Of a DNA stretch of 64,000 nt, positions 18,547 through 26,951 are shown in pieces (position 1 is the first letter of the stretch; the number at the start of each line of letters is the position of its first letter). The notes under the pieces were generated by a model. It was not told the origin of the DNA. It was given only the letters and a program-made list of their open reading frames with translations, and did not search any database. This stretch comes from Opimibacter sp041746735 (lineage in GTDB: Bacteria > Bacteroidota > Bacteroidia > Chitinophagales > Saprospiraceae): contig JBGTGP010000021.1 in NCBI GenBank assembly GCA_041746735.1, positions 81,394 to 145,393 on the forward strand. Direction: 5' to 3'. The position numbers and the translations under genes were made by a program.

Positions 18547-19551
18547 ATGAAACAAATTTCTTCTATAGTATTTCTGCTGGTGTACCTTTTGTCCGCGCGA
18601 TCTCAGGACACCTTCTCTATCGTGGCAGCAGATTCCACCTCCCGTGAGGTGGGCAGCGCCGGAGCCTCCTGTTTGGACCTCTTTGCATTTGGATTTGACG
18701 ACCCTTCTTTTTTGGGTGACCTGATCCCGGATACAGGAGCAATCAATTCACAGTCCTTCTATTTGGTCCAAAATCAAAACAATGCCCGTCTACGAATGCG
18801 GACCGGTGATACGCCTGCTCAGATCATCTCATGGCTGGTCCAAAATGACGTGGAAGGCAACCCTCATGTCAGACAATACGGCATTGCCGGTTTTGCCGGG
18901 AATCAGCCGGCTGCAGCAGGTTTTACAGGTGAGAATTGTTTCGATTATAAAAACCACATTACGGGCCACATCGATGGAATTCACTACGCGATTCAAGGTA
19001 ATATCCTCCAAGGCCAGCATATTCTGGATTCGATGGAAGCCCGGTTCAGAAATGCGACAGGCGATCTAGCCTGCCGGCTGATGGCTGCCCTGCAAGGCGC
19101 CGCGGTCGTTGGTGCAGATACCCGGTGTACCGGCAATGCCACCTCCTCACTTTTTGCCTTTGTGAAAGTCGCTCAACCCGATGATCCATACGGCGCACCT
19201 TCCTTTATTCGTACTGTGGCGACCCGAAGTAACGCCGGTATTGAACCTATTGACTCACTTCAATCTTTATTCGACCTGTCACACAGTTGCCAAACGACGG
19301 GTATCCGTCCTAATCCACCAACCTCCAATTGGCATATCCAGCCTAATCCTGCGCACGATCAATTATACCTCCATACGACAATTGCTACACCTCCTCGTGA
19401 ATACCAAATATCCGATTCGCAAGGCCGTCTGATACTGCATGGGTCAACGACGGGTCTGCAAACTCAGATCCATATCCACCAGCTTCCACCGGGATGGTAT
19501 ACCATTCTCCTGGAAGGAAACGGGCACAAAGCTTTTGTTAAAATCAAATAA
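18547..19551 (+). CDS. Secreted DUF1028 protein with T9SS type A sorting tail
   Basis: A 334-residue exported protein. A signal peptide (SSIVFLLVYLLSARSQ) is followed at residue 21 by FSIVAADSTSREVGSAGASC, the start of a DUF1028 domain (Ntn-hydrolase-like, uncharacterised). Residues 30-230 contain the family segments LRMRTGDTPAQIISWLVQND and QGNILQGQHILDSM. The C-terminal 75 residues (WHIQPNPAHDQLYL, then QISDSQGRLILHG, ending LPPGWYTILLEGNGHKAFVKIK in register) are a textbook T9SS CTD, so the protein should be secreted and perhaps anchored at the surface. DUF1028 proteins sit near peptidases or amidases in some genomes, but not here. Confidence 0.87.
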   Translation: MKQISSIVFLLVYLLSARSQDTFSIVAADSTSREVGSAGASCLDLFAFGFDDPSFLGDLIPDTGAINSQSFYLVQNQNNARLRMRTGDTPAQIISWLVQNDVEGNPHVRQYGIAGFAGNQPAAAGFTGENCFDYKNHITGHIDGIHYAIQGNILQGQHILDSMEARFRNATGDLACRLMAALQGAAVVGADTRCTGNATSSLFAFVKVAQPDDPYGAPSFIRTVATRSNAGIEPIDSLQSLFDLSHSCQTTGIRPNPPTSNWHIQPNPAHDQLYLHTTIATPPREYQISDSQGRLILHGSTTGLQTQIHIHQLPPGWYTILLEGNGHKAFVKIK

Positions 19552-19670
19552 TCCTCTCGAGATTCAACTCATTTTGAAGTAACCGATACGCCGTGGTTCG
19601 TATTGGTTTCAAACATAATGGGGGCCAGTTTTGTATATGAACTGTACTCTTCCTACTACAATCCTGGATT

Positions 19671-20474
19671 TTGAAGGCTTCAACAACACTCCTGACGTAT
19701 ATAAAAAAGCGAACTGACGCGGTACTCCGTATCCTGACCCGATCCAATCCGGTGCTGAAAGAAAAGGATTTTCATGCCTTACGGGTCGACATCAAACGCA
19801 TACGCGCTGTACTGGAACTCATCCAATCCACGAATCCCAAATTCAGGTTTAAAGCCTGTTTCAAACCCTTTTCATTCTTTTTTAAACCGGCCGGAGAGGT
19901 CCGTGAACTCCAGTTGATGCACAGCATGATCAACGAAGCCGACAAAGGGAAAAAACTCACCTACTTTCTCTACGCACTCGATGCCCGGATCAAAAACGCT
20001 GAAAATACCTTTGCACAACGTATCACCAAAAAACGGATCAAGCGCCTACGGAAAACAATAGCACTCATCAGACCATTCGCCCGAAAGATCACGGCGAAAA
20101 AAGTCCATTCGTATATCGCGGAGAAAAAAGAACACGTACACGCCCTCCTCCAACAGCCAATACTCATCGAAGCTGATGTGCACGACTTGCGAAAAGAGAT
20201 CAAGAAAGTGTTTTACCTTCAAAAAATATTTCATGCCTCAGATCATCGGTTTACGATCGCAGATGATTTTCAAGAACTGCTCGGCCGGTGGCACGACGGG
20301 GTGGTCATCGACCTCGACCTGCAAAAAGAACTCCATAGCAGGGAATTAAAATCCGATGAGATCAGGATGATAACATCAGTCCGAAGAAAAATCACAAACC
20401 GCACAGTAGCTCTCTTCAAAACCATTCTGACCGATCGGCACCTGTATCTCACGTCAGCTTCACCAGATCAATAA
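19671..20474 (+). CDS. CHAD domain-containing protein
   Basis: A 267-residue alpha-helical CHAD protein. CHAD domains bind inorganic polyphosphate through basic and histidine residues. Matching features are FHALRVDIKRIRAVLELI near residue 38 and VHDLRKEIKKVFYLQKIF near residue 175, giving the duplicated His-x-x-Arg-x-x-x-Lys/Arg pattern, and the very high Lys/Arg content. The start appears to be TTG at 19671; no in-frame ATG precedes the conserved domain and a stop codon lies 33 bp upstream. No polyphosphate kinase is adjacent. Confidence 0.82.
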   Translation: MKASTTLLTYIKKRTDAVLRILTRSNPVLKEKDFHALRVDIKRIRAVLELIQSTNPKFRFKACFKPFSFFFKPAGEVRELQLMHSMINEADKGKKLTYFLYALDARIKNAENTFAQRITKKRIKRLRKTIALIRPFARKITAKKVHSYIAEKKEHVHALLQQPILIEADVHDLRKEIKKVFYLQKIFHASDHRFTIADDFQELLGRWHDGVVIDLDLQKELHSRELKSDEIRMITSVRRKITNRTVALFKTILTDRHLYLTSASPDQ

Positions 20475-20566
20475 TATCCGGAATCCCGCATATGCTACTC
20501 CGACTTGCCCTTTTCGTTACAGGATACCGTAGGAAACAATTTTTGACCTGCACTGTTAGGCCCGGT

Positions 20567-21259
20567 ATGAAAGCATTCGTTTGGCTGATCCTGCTCATCT
20601 GGCTGCCAATGTTGACTTACGCTCAGGCCAGTCATACCGGTAACTGGTGGATCTATTTTGGCAATCAAAAACTCAGTCACCGATGGAGTTGGCATAATGA
20701 AGTGCAATACCGCAATTACAATGCAGCGGGTGATCTCGAACAACTCCTGTTGCGTACAGGTATCGGGTATAATCTTTCTGAAAACAACAACACAGCCTTG
20801 CTCGGGTATGCTTATATACATTCCGAGCCATATCTGACAGGATCGAATGAGAAACAAACAATCCTCGAACACAGGCTCTATCAGCAGTTTGTGACCCGGC
20901 AGCAGTATGGCCGTGTATATATCCAGCATCGGTACAGACTGGAGCAACGGTTTATGGAGGAGGCGTTCCGTGTCCGGTACCGGTATTTTCTGGCCCTCAA
21001 CATACCCGTCAACAAGAAAGAGCTGGTGAAAAATGCCCTCTATGTTTCAGCGTACAATGAAATATTTATTCACCATCAGCCTTCCTTTCTGGATCGCAAC
21101 AGGGTTTATGGAGCTGCTGGATACGTCATCCATCCTTATCTGAGAGTAGAAGTAGGGTATATGAGTCAATTGCTGGCCAACCGCAGCCGGAGCCAGTTTC
21201 AGATTGTGCTATTTAATCATCTACCGCTGAAGAAAGCTAACCCCACTTCCTCATCCTGA
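20567..21259 (+). CDS. DUF2490 domain-containing outer-membrane-like protein
   Basis: A 230-residue exported protein. ATG at 20567 gives a clean signal peptide (MKAFVWLILLIWLPMLTYAQ); an upstream in-frame start would bury it. DUF2490 family hallmarks are GNWWIYFGNQKLSHRWSWHNEVQYRNY, LLRTGIGYNL, and alternating beta-strand segments ending at FNHLP. The pattern suggests a small outer-membrane beta-barrel, but its function is not known. It follows the CHAD gene on the same strand and converges with the TetR gene (16-bp gap). Confidence 0.8.
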   Translation: MKAFVWLILLIWLPMLTYAQASHTGNWWIYFGNQKLSHRWSWHNEVQYRNYNAAGDLEQLLLRTGIGYNLSENNNTALLGYAYIHSEPYLTGSNEKQTILEHRLYQQFVTRQQYGRVYIQHRYRLEQRFMEEAFRVRYRYFLALNIPVNKKELVKNALYVSAYNEIFIHHQPSFLDRNRVYGAAGYVIHPYLRVEVGYMSQLLANRSRSQFQIVLFNHLPLKKANPTSSS

Positions 21260-21275
21260 ACCGGAAAGTAGACAC

Positions 21276-21962
21276 TTAATATTTCGTTTCCGGATTGAGT
21301 GCACCAAAAACCATTTGCTCCAGGAAGTGAATGATATCTTCTTCTTTTTTAGATTGACCGAAGTCTGTCAGTGATGGCAAATGCTGCATGTAAAAATTTT
21401 GAGAACGCGCCATCTCGATCAAGGTACTGGATAAAGAGAACGGATAGGGATACCCCGGCCGGTACGCTTGAATAAATCCTGCAATCCGGCCGCAGAGATC
21501 TTTAAAGGGCTGAAAGAGTTTGTCCTTATTATCTGCCTCGACATGTTTGGTCAACCAGGATTTGGCCCCCTCATCCATCACGATGTCATGAAGTATCTTT
21601 TCATTGATGTGGCCCGTAGTTGAATCATCTTCCACTGCGGAGGCCAGTAATCGAATCGCGGTCCTGATTTTTTCGTGCTCTTCCGTAATGTTTTTCGTCT
21701 CGATGACCAGCCTGTACTCCTGCCAACTCCAATACCAGTCTACGAGATAGAGCAATAAACGATGCTTGTTTTCGAAGTATCGGTATATACCAGCTTCGGT
21801 CGTGCCGATCGCCATCGCCAGTTTCTTGAATGTAAAGGCCTCAAATCCAAGCTGATGTATCAGGATGATACTCTGCTGGAGAATGCGCTTTCCGAGATCA
21901 GAATCCTCGGGATTGCGGACGTAAAGCTTTTCATTGAGCCGGATCGACAAACTGAATTCCAT
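21276..21962 (-). CDS. TetR/AcrR-family transcriptional regulator of the SulP-carbonic anhydrase unit
   Basis: A 228-residue regulator. ATG at 21962 (MEFSLSIRLNEKLYVRNP) is chosen because the helix-turn-helix begins soon after: IHQLGFEAFTFKKLAMAIGTTEAGIYRYFENKHRLLLYLVDWY, in normal TetR spacing. A longer in-frame extension upstream would read through the shared promoter region and is low-complexity, so it is rejected. The C-terminal 150 residues would form the ligand and dimerisation domain; its ligand is unknown. It is divergent from the SulP gene across a 106-bp spacer that holds a near-perfect 32-bp inverted repeat, a likely operator. Autoregulation and control of the transporter are inferred. 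Confidence 0.85.
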   Translation of the reverse strand: MEFSLSIRLNEKLYVRNPEDSDLGKRILQQSIILIHQLGFEAFTFKKLAMAIGTTEAGIYRYFENKHRLLLYLVDWYWSWQEYRLVIETKNITEEHEKIRTAIRLLASAVEDDSTTGHINEKILHDIVMDEGAKSWLTKHVEADNKDKLFQPFKDLCGRIAGFIQAYRPGYPYPFSLSSTLIEMARSQNFYMQHLPSLTDFGQSKKEEDIIHFLEQMVFGALNPETKY

Positions 21963-22009
21963 ATAGGTCCCGGATTTTATTAACACAAAAGTAACAATAC
22001 TTTTTATGG

Positions 22010-22041
22010 TAGTATTACTATCCATATTGATACTAATACTA
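22010..22041. promoter_or_regulatory. Inverted-repeat operator between tetR and sulP
   Basis: Arms of 13 bp (TAGTATTACTATC and GATACTAATACTA) match at 12 of 13 positions around a 6-bp centre. A further AATACT half-site lies at 21996-22001. The size and position are typical of a TetR-family operator controlling both divergent genes. Confidence 0.7.
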
Positions 22042-22068
22042 TTTTTGCCGAATAAATTCAACTCACGT

Positions 22069-23691
22069 ATGAAAAACATCTTTGGCCACCTTCGAAATGA
22101 TATCCCGGCCAGCATTGTCGTTTTCTTTGTCGCGGTACCTCTTTGCCTGGGCATCGCGCTCGGATCCGGTGCACCCCTTTTCTCCGGAATTATTGCCGGT
22201 ATCGTCGGAGGGGTCGTGGTGGGTATGGCCAGTGGGTCCCCTCTTGGCGTCAGCGGCCCTGCTGCCGGACTTGCCGTAATCGTTTTGAGTGCCCTCGTCA
22301 CCCTTGGAGGGTCGTGGGAAACGTTTCTGCTGGCGGTGATGATCGCGGGTATGATCCAGCTCATTGCCGGTTATCTCAAACTGGGTTTTATTGCCTATTA
22401 TTTTCCTTCATCTGTCATCAAAGGAATGCTTACCGGTATTGGCTTGCTGATCATTCTTAAACAGCTCCCTCATGCACTGGGATACAATAAGACATTTGAA
22501 GGCGATCTTTCTTTTCTGAATATGAATGGCGAGAATACCTTTTCCGCACTCGGCCGAATGTTCAATTTTATTAACCCGGGCGTAGTGCTGATTACCGCAC
22601 TCTCCCTGCTGATCCTCATCCTCTGGGATACCGTGCTGGCTAAAAAACACAAAGTCTTCGGCATGCTCAACGGCCCTTTGGTAGCTGTAGTTTCCGGCAT
22701 CCTGATGCACGTTGCTTATATCCGGGGATTCCTACCCTTCCAACTCCAACCGGATCAAATCGTCAGTATTCCGGTATCCGCAAGCCTCGGAGAATTTTTA
22801 GGACAGTTTAGTTTTCCGGATTTCTCCCAATGGACCAACCCCAAGGTATATTCCATCGCGTTCGTGATCGCCATCATAGCCAGTATTGAAACCCTACTCT
22901 GTGTAGAAGCCACGGACAAACTCGACCCCGAAAAAAGGGTTACGCCCACAAACAGAGAACTCAAGGCCCAGGGTTTGGGCAATATCCTCTCTGGTCTCAT
23001 CGGAGGACTTCCCCTCACCCAGGTCATTGTCAGGAGTTCAACTAATATTACATTCGGAGGGAAAACCAAAATGTCCACCATCCTGCACGGTTTCTATCTC
23101 CTGATCTGCGCAATCAGCATCCCCGCCTTACTCAACATGATTCCACTGGCCACTCTGGCTGCGATTCTTTTTGTCGTGGGCTACAAACTGGCCAAACCCG
23201 CGCTCTTTAAAGCCGTTTTTAAGCAAGGGTACGAACACTTTATTCCGTTCCTCGCGACCATTATCGGTATACTGCTCACTGATCTCCTCATCGGAATTGG
23301 TATAGGCATGGCATTCGCCATCTTTTATCTTCTGCTCAACAACTTCCGCAATGCGTACGATATACGCGATGTATCCAACAGTCCGCATGATCATCATATC
23401 GTGTTATGCGAAGAAGTATCATTCCTCAATAAAGGCGGTATTCTGAAAAAACTGAACGATATTCCGGAAGATTCCAAGGTGCTGATTGATATGTCAGCCT
23501 GTAAATACATCCATCAGGACGTCATTGAGATCGTTGAAGACTACCTGGTGCATGCCAAAACCATGAAAAATATAGAGGTTGAAGTTCTCGGATTGCATCC
23601 ACCCAGGATTTCCGCCCATTCTCCACTTAAAAAACAATTAAAACATGAAAACGCTAACAAAAGAACTGCAGAAGAGCCTGTCTCCACATAA
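22069..23691 (+). CDS. SulP family inorganic anion (probable bicarbonate) transporter
   Basis: A 540-residue SLC26/SulP transporter. ATG at 22069 (MKNIFGHLRNDIPASIVVF) opens directly into the first helices (VAVPLCLGIALGSGAPLFSGIIAGIVGG). SulP motifs include GSPLGVSGPAAGLAVI and GLIGGLPLTQVIVRSSTN. A C-terminal STAS domain occupies about residues 440-530 (VLIDMSACKYIHQDVIEIVEDYL). The gene overlaps the following beta-carbonic anhydrase gene by 47 bp, an arrangement known from BicA-type bicarbonate uptake loci; bicarbonate as substrate is inferred from this linkage. Sulfate cannot be excluded. Confidence 0.9.
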   Translation: MKNIFGHLRNDIPASIVVFFVAVPLCLGIALGSGAPLFSGIIAGIVGGVVVGMASGSPLGVSGPAAGLAVIVLSALVTLGGSWETFLLAVMIAGMIQLIAGYLKLGFIAYYFPSSVIKGMLTGIGLLIILKQLPHALGYNKTFEGDLSFLNMNGENTFSALGRMFNFINPGVVLITALSLLILILWDTVLAKKHKVFGMLNGPLVAVVSGILMHVAYIRGFLPFQLQPDQIVSIPVSASLGEFLGQFSFPDFSQWTNPKVYSIAFVIAIIASIETLLCVEATDKLDPEKRVTPTNRELKAQGLGNILSGLIGGLPLTQVIVRSSTNITFGGKTKMSTILHGFYLLICAISIPALLNMIPLATLAAILFVVGYKLAKPALFKAVFKQGYEHFIPFLATIIGILLTDLLIGIGIGMAFAIFYLLLNNFRNAYDIRDVSNSPHDHHIVLCEEVSFLNKGGILKKLNDIPEDSKVLIDMSACKYIHQDVIEIVEDYLVHAKTMKNIEVEVLGLHPPRISAHSPLKKQLKHENANKRTAEEPVST

Positions 23692-24286
23692 GGCGATCGA
23701 ACTGCTCAAAGATGGCAACCAACGCTTTGTCAACAACCTCAAAGTCAACCGCAACCTACTTCAGCAGGTCAACGAAACCTCCAGTGGACAGTTTCCTTTT
23801 GCGGTCGTCCTGAGCTGTATTGACTCCCGCACCTCCGCCGAACTGGTTTTTGACCAGGGTCTGGGAGACATCTTCAGTGTCCGGATTGCAGGCAATATTG
23901 TCAATGAGGATATACTCGGCAGTATGGAATTTGCCTGCAAAGTGGCCGGCTCCAAAGCTATCGTGGTGCTCGGCCATTCCCGCTGCGGTGCTGTCAAAGG
24001 CGCATGCGATCACGTAGAAATGGGTAACCTGACCAACTTGCTGTCTAAACTGCAACCCTCCGTATATGCCGAAAAAACGGAGACGGGCGATCGCTCATCT
24101 GCCAATGCCGAATTTGTGGAAAAAGTGGCTACCCTGAATGTCAAGATGGCCATGCATCAGATCCATGATAAAAGCACCATCCTTCACGAAATGATCCGAA
24201 AAGGTGAGATCGCCATGATCGGAGGAATGTATGATGTCGAAACCGGAATGGTCGACTTCTATGACGACGATGTGTACTACCAATAA
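23645..24286 (+). CDS. Beta-class carbonic anhydrase
   Basis: A 213-residue zinc enzyme interconverting CO2 and bicarbonate. The active-site set is complete: Cys58-x-Asp60-x-Arg62 in LSCIDSRTS, and His111-x-x-Cys114 in GHSRCGAVKGAC. There is no signal peptide, so it should act in the cytoplasm. Its start lies inside the end of the SulP gene in another frame, implying translational coupling. Together they would hydrate or dehydrate imported inorganic carbon. A terminator hairpin follows directly. Confidence 0.94.
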   Translation: MKTLTKELQKSLSPHKAIELLKDGNQRFVNNLKVNRNLLQQVNETSSGQFPFAVVLSCIDSRTSAELVFDQGLGDIFSVRIAGNIVNEDILGSMEFACKVAGSKAIVVLGHSRCGAVKGACDHVEMGNLTNLLSKLQPSVYAEKTETGDRSSANAEFVEKVATLNVKMAMHQIHDKSTILHEMIRKGEIAMIGGMYDVETGMVDFYDDDVYYQ

Positions 24287-24308
24287 CCTTAATCCTCCTT
24301 TTTTCATG

Positions 24309-24338
24309 AGCCTGAGCCATTATGGATCAGGCTTTTTT
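24309..24338 (+). terminator. Rho-independent terminator after the carbonic anhydrase gene
   Basis: Perfect 7-bp stem AGCCTGA / TCAGGCT with an 11-nt loop and a run of six T residues, 22 bp after the stop codon. Confidence 0.85.
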
Positions 24339-24378
24339 ATGCCTTATTGCCCGAAAACCGAAGAAACTATTTCCTGAT

Positions 24379-24386
24379 TACCTTTG
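24379..24386 (+). promoter_or_regulatory. Candidate -7 box for bacilliredoxin
   Basis: TACCTTTG matches TAnnTTTG exactly and sits 49 bp upstream of the bacilliredoxin start, downstream of the terminator. Confidence 0.5.
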
Positions 24387-24435
24387 TTCCCTCAACGATA
24401 TTTGAAGCTTTCAACTTTTAAATACGCATATCGAT

Positions 24436-24849
24436 ATGTATCCAACCGAATTAGTGGCGCCTATGGCCAAAGACCTCAACAACGCAGGTTTTGAATCCCT
24501 TGAAAGTCCCGATCAAGTTATACAGGTACTTGAAAATCAAACCGGCACTGCCCTGTTGGTCGTGAATTCTGTTTGCGGCTGCGCGGCTGCCAATGCCAGA
24601 CCCGGCGTAAAAATTGCCCTCCAGGCGGACCAGCGCCCGGACAAACTCTACACTGTTTTTGCAGGCGTAGATGGAGAGGCTACCGCCAAGGCCCGCGAAT
24701 ATTTGCTACCCTATCCACCTTCTTCACCCGCCATCGCACTTTTCAAAGATGGTCGCCTGGTGCATTTTCTCGAGCGCCACCATATCGAAGGACGCAGTGC
24801 CATGATGATCGCCGAAAACCTCAAGGCGGCATTTAGCGAATATTGTTAG
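24436..24849 (+). CDS. Bacilliredoxin (BrxA/BrxB, YphP/YqiW family)
   Basis: A 137-residue thioredoxin-fold protein. The family start MYPTELVAPMAKDLNNAGFE and the active-site Cys47-Gly-Cys49 in NSVCGCAAANARPG are diagnostic. In Firmicutes these proteins remove bacillithiol from proteins; in Bacteroidota they are common and some members make bacillithiol, so a thiol-disulfide repair role is plausible. The gene has its own likely promoter, and murQ follows 28 bp downstream. Confidence 0.92.
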   Translation: MYPTELVAPMAKDLNNAGFESLESPDQVIQVLENQTGTALLVVNSVCGCAAANARPGVKIALQADQRPDKLYTVFAGVDGEATAKAREYLLPYPPSSPAIALFKDGRLVHFLERHHIEGRSAMMIAENLKAAFSEYC

Positions 24850-24877
24850 GCATACAGCGGAGCCTTACCTTTAAGGC

Positions 24878-25690
24878 ATGACCCGCATCACCGAAAAAGA
24901 TTCCCTCTACCGGCATCTCGAAAAGATGTCGACGGCTGAGATTTTGGCCGGTATCAACAACGAAGATCAGACTGTGGCTATCCGGGTGAAAACCTGCATA
25001 CCCGCTATTGAAACACTGGTTGAAGAAATTGTCTTGCGGATGCTGGAGGGTGGACGGCTCTTTTATATTGGTGCTGGCACCAGCGGACGTTTGGGTATTC
25101 TGGATGCATCAGAATGTCCCCCAACTTTTGGTGTAGATCACGACCGTGTGATCGGTCTCATCGCTGGCGGAGATGCGGCCATACGCCAGGCGCAGGAATT
25201 TGCTGAAGATGATTCGCAACAAGCCTGGAAAGATCTCCAACACTTTGCTATCGGACCCTCCGATGTGCTGGTCGGTATCGCCGCATCAGGCACCACACCT
25301 TACGTATTGGGAGGTCTGACACATGCCAGAGTACATCATGTATTAACAGCCTGTATTACTTGCAATGCCGACGCTCCACTCATCGCCCTGGCCGATCATC
25401 CGATCGTGTGTGAGGTAGGACCTGAGTTCGTCACCGGAAGCACCCGGATGAAAGCCGGAACAGCGCAGAAGCTTATCCTCAATATGATCACAACGGCCAC
25501 TTTTATCCGTCTCGGACGTATAGACGACAACAAGATGGTCGATATGATGCTGTCCAACAACAAACTCATCGAACGGGGTATTCGGATGATTATGGAAAAG
25601 ACCGGTTGCTCCGAACAGAACGCTATGGATTTATTGAAGGAGTTTGGATCCGTTCGAAAAGCAGTGGCCATGTATCCGGGAGAAGCTTAG
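24878..25690 (+). CDS. murQ: N-acetylmuramic acid 6-phosphate etherase
   Basis: A 270-residue SIS-domain enzyme that removes the lactyl ether of MurNAc-6-phosphate to give GlcNAc-6-phosphate and D-lactate in peptidoglycan recycling. Signatures are GGRLFYIGAGTSGRLGILDASECPPTFG in register near residue 60, GIAASGTTPYVLGGL, and EFVTGSTRMKAGTAQKLILNM, where the MurQ Glu/Ser positions fall. The length is slightly below the E. coli protein, as in many Bacteroidota. Neighbouring genes do not belong to the pathway. Confidence 0.95.
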   Translation: MTRITEKDSLYRHLEKMSTAEILAGINNEDQTVAIRVKTCIPAIETLVEEIVLRMLEGGRLFYIGAGTSGRLGILDASECPPTFGVDHDRVIGLIAGGDAAIRQAQEFAEDDSQQAWKDLQHFAIGPSDVLVGIAASGTTPYVLGGLTHARVHHVLTACITCNADAPLIALADHPIVCEVGPEFVTGSTRMKAGTAQKLILNMITTATFIRLGRIDDNKMVDMMLSNNKLIERGIRMIMEKTGCSEQNAMDLLKEFGSVRKAVAMYPGEA

Positions 25691-25722
25691 AAGTTGAGAA
25701 GTTGAGAGGTTGAGAAGTTGAG
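25691..25722. repeat. Four 8-bp tandem units (AAGTTGAG type)
   Basis: Units at 25691, 25699, 25707 and 25715; the third reads AGGTTGAG. It directly follows the murQ stop codon. A comparable degenerate purine-rich 8-bp array lies near 46520. Confidence 0.7.
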
Positions 25723-25809
25723 AAGATAAAGAGTTTAGTTTTTAGAGTATAGTGTTTATTGCAAATGGTAGCCCAATCGATTAGAGTAAGATCACGGGAA
25801 CAAACCAGG

Positions 25810-26532
25810 TTAGAGTTTGCTCACCCGACCACTACCGCTCACACGTGCGGTGACGCTGGCATCACCGGTATACCGGACATTTCCACTTCCGGAGATAGTA
25901 GACTTGAGATCACCATTTACCTTTACTTGTACATTGCCGGAGCCGCTGATATGCACATCACAGGATGAGGCGGTGTAGTTTTCTGCAAAGACACTACCTG
26001 AACCACTGATCGAAATACCCATAGCACCGGTGGATCCATGCAGGTAGACCTTGCCTGATCCACTGATATGTAAGTCGGTCTTGCGACTCGTATTGTCAAA
26101 CGTGATATTGCCTGATCCGGATATGGAGATATCCAGATCTCCTACGCCGAAAAATCGACCATCGGATTTGACCGATCCACTACCGCTCAGACTGATATCA
26201 TTTATGGTGGGGACTGTTATATAGACTGTCACTTTCTTTGCATTCCTCACATTCCGGTCATAGGAAATATTCCAGTGCCCGTTCTTTACATCCCGTTTGA
26301 TGATATCTAAAATATTCTGTTGACCTTCCAGCACTACTTTCTGTGTATTACCCTGCGTCAGCACTACATCGCCGCTAAATCCCAGGCTGATACCATCAAA
26401 AGAAGGAAGTGTGATTTCCTGTCGTACGATGTCACCCTCTCCTTCAATAGTTCTTGTGCCCTGGTGCTGACCGGCAGCCTGATGGGCGATGAGCAGAAAC
26501 AATACAATACTTAAGATCAATACCTTTTGCAT
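25810..26532 (-). CDS. Secreted GIN-domain (DUF2807) protein
   Basis: A 240-residue exported protein. A signal peptide (MQKVLILSIVLFLLIAHQAAGQ) is followed by a head-GIN domain: VLEGQQNILDIIKRDVKNG and then short repeats of ISGSGS/N type (ISLSGSGSV, ISISGSGNI, LHISGSGKV, ISISGSGSV, VHISGSGNV) that would build a single-stranded beta-helix. The family is described as putative auto-transporter adhesin head domain, but no membrane-anchor domain is present. It converges with murQ. Function at the cell surface is inferred. Confidence 0.87.
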   Translation of the reverse strand: MQKVLILSIVLFLLIAHQAAGQHQGTRTIEGEGDIVRQEITLPSFDGISLGFSGDVVLTQGNTQKVVLEGQQNILDIIKRDVKNGHWNISYDRNVRNAKKVTVYITVPTINDISLSGSGSVKSDGRFFGVGDLDISISGSGNITFDNTSRKTDLHISGSGKVYLHGSTGAMGISISGSGSVFAENYTASSCDVHISGSGNVQVKVNGDLKSTISGSGNVRYTGDASVTARVSGSGRVSKL

Positions 26533-26773
26533 TTGATTAGATTTTTAGCTTTAGCAGATGGAATAAAAATGATCAAAAGACAAAAGAAAAAGCCGGGGGT
26601 TGCATGACGTCCGGTCGTTTCGGCTGCACCTAACATCGGTCGTTTCGGCTCCCTTTAGACTTGCATTCGCAAGCAAAAAGAACATATGATCATTATCATC
26701 ATACGTTTTCTTTTTTGGCTACCTTTTTTCTTTTGTGGATTCCACAGCAATTTTGTGGATAACTAAAGTTGAA
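26533..26773. other. Spacer with short direct repeats upstream of the IS110 element
   Basis: No gene seen. CGGTCGTTTCGGCT occurs twice (26612-26625 and 26637-26650). A 5-bp stem hairpin CTTGC-attc-GCAAG lies at 26660-26673, followed by an A-rich stretch. Confidence 0.5.
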
Positions 26774-26928
26774 GCCGGGAATGGCACTAAAATTCGGCGT
26801 TGAGGTTAAAAACCTATTGAGCGTTTTATTCCATTCCCGGCCTTCTAAGGAAACATCAAATAGAAAATTGGGTTTTAAAGCCCGTTAGCAAGGTATTGAT
26901 CGTCCTTAGAGTTTCAACTCTAGTTTTT
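26774..26928 (+). ncRNA. Candidate IS110 bridge RNA / structured leader
   Basis: The region before the transposase can form a series of hairpins: an 11-bp stem GCCGGGAATGG / CCATTCCCGGC enclosing an inner AGGTT-aaa-AACCT hairpin; GGGTTTTAAAGCCC at 26870-26883; and TAGAGT-ttca-ACTCTA at 26907-26922 followed by GTTTTT, a terminator-like end. In the IS621 branch of IS110 the bridge RNA lies in exactly this left-end position and has about this length. Expression and guide loops are not shown here; this is inference from position and folding. Confidence 0.5.
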
Positions 26929-26951
26929 AATTAACTTCTAAACCCAAAGTT

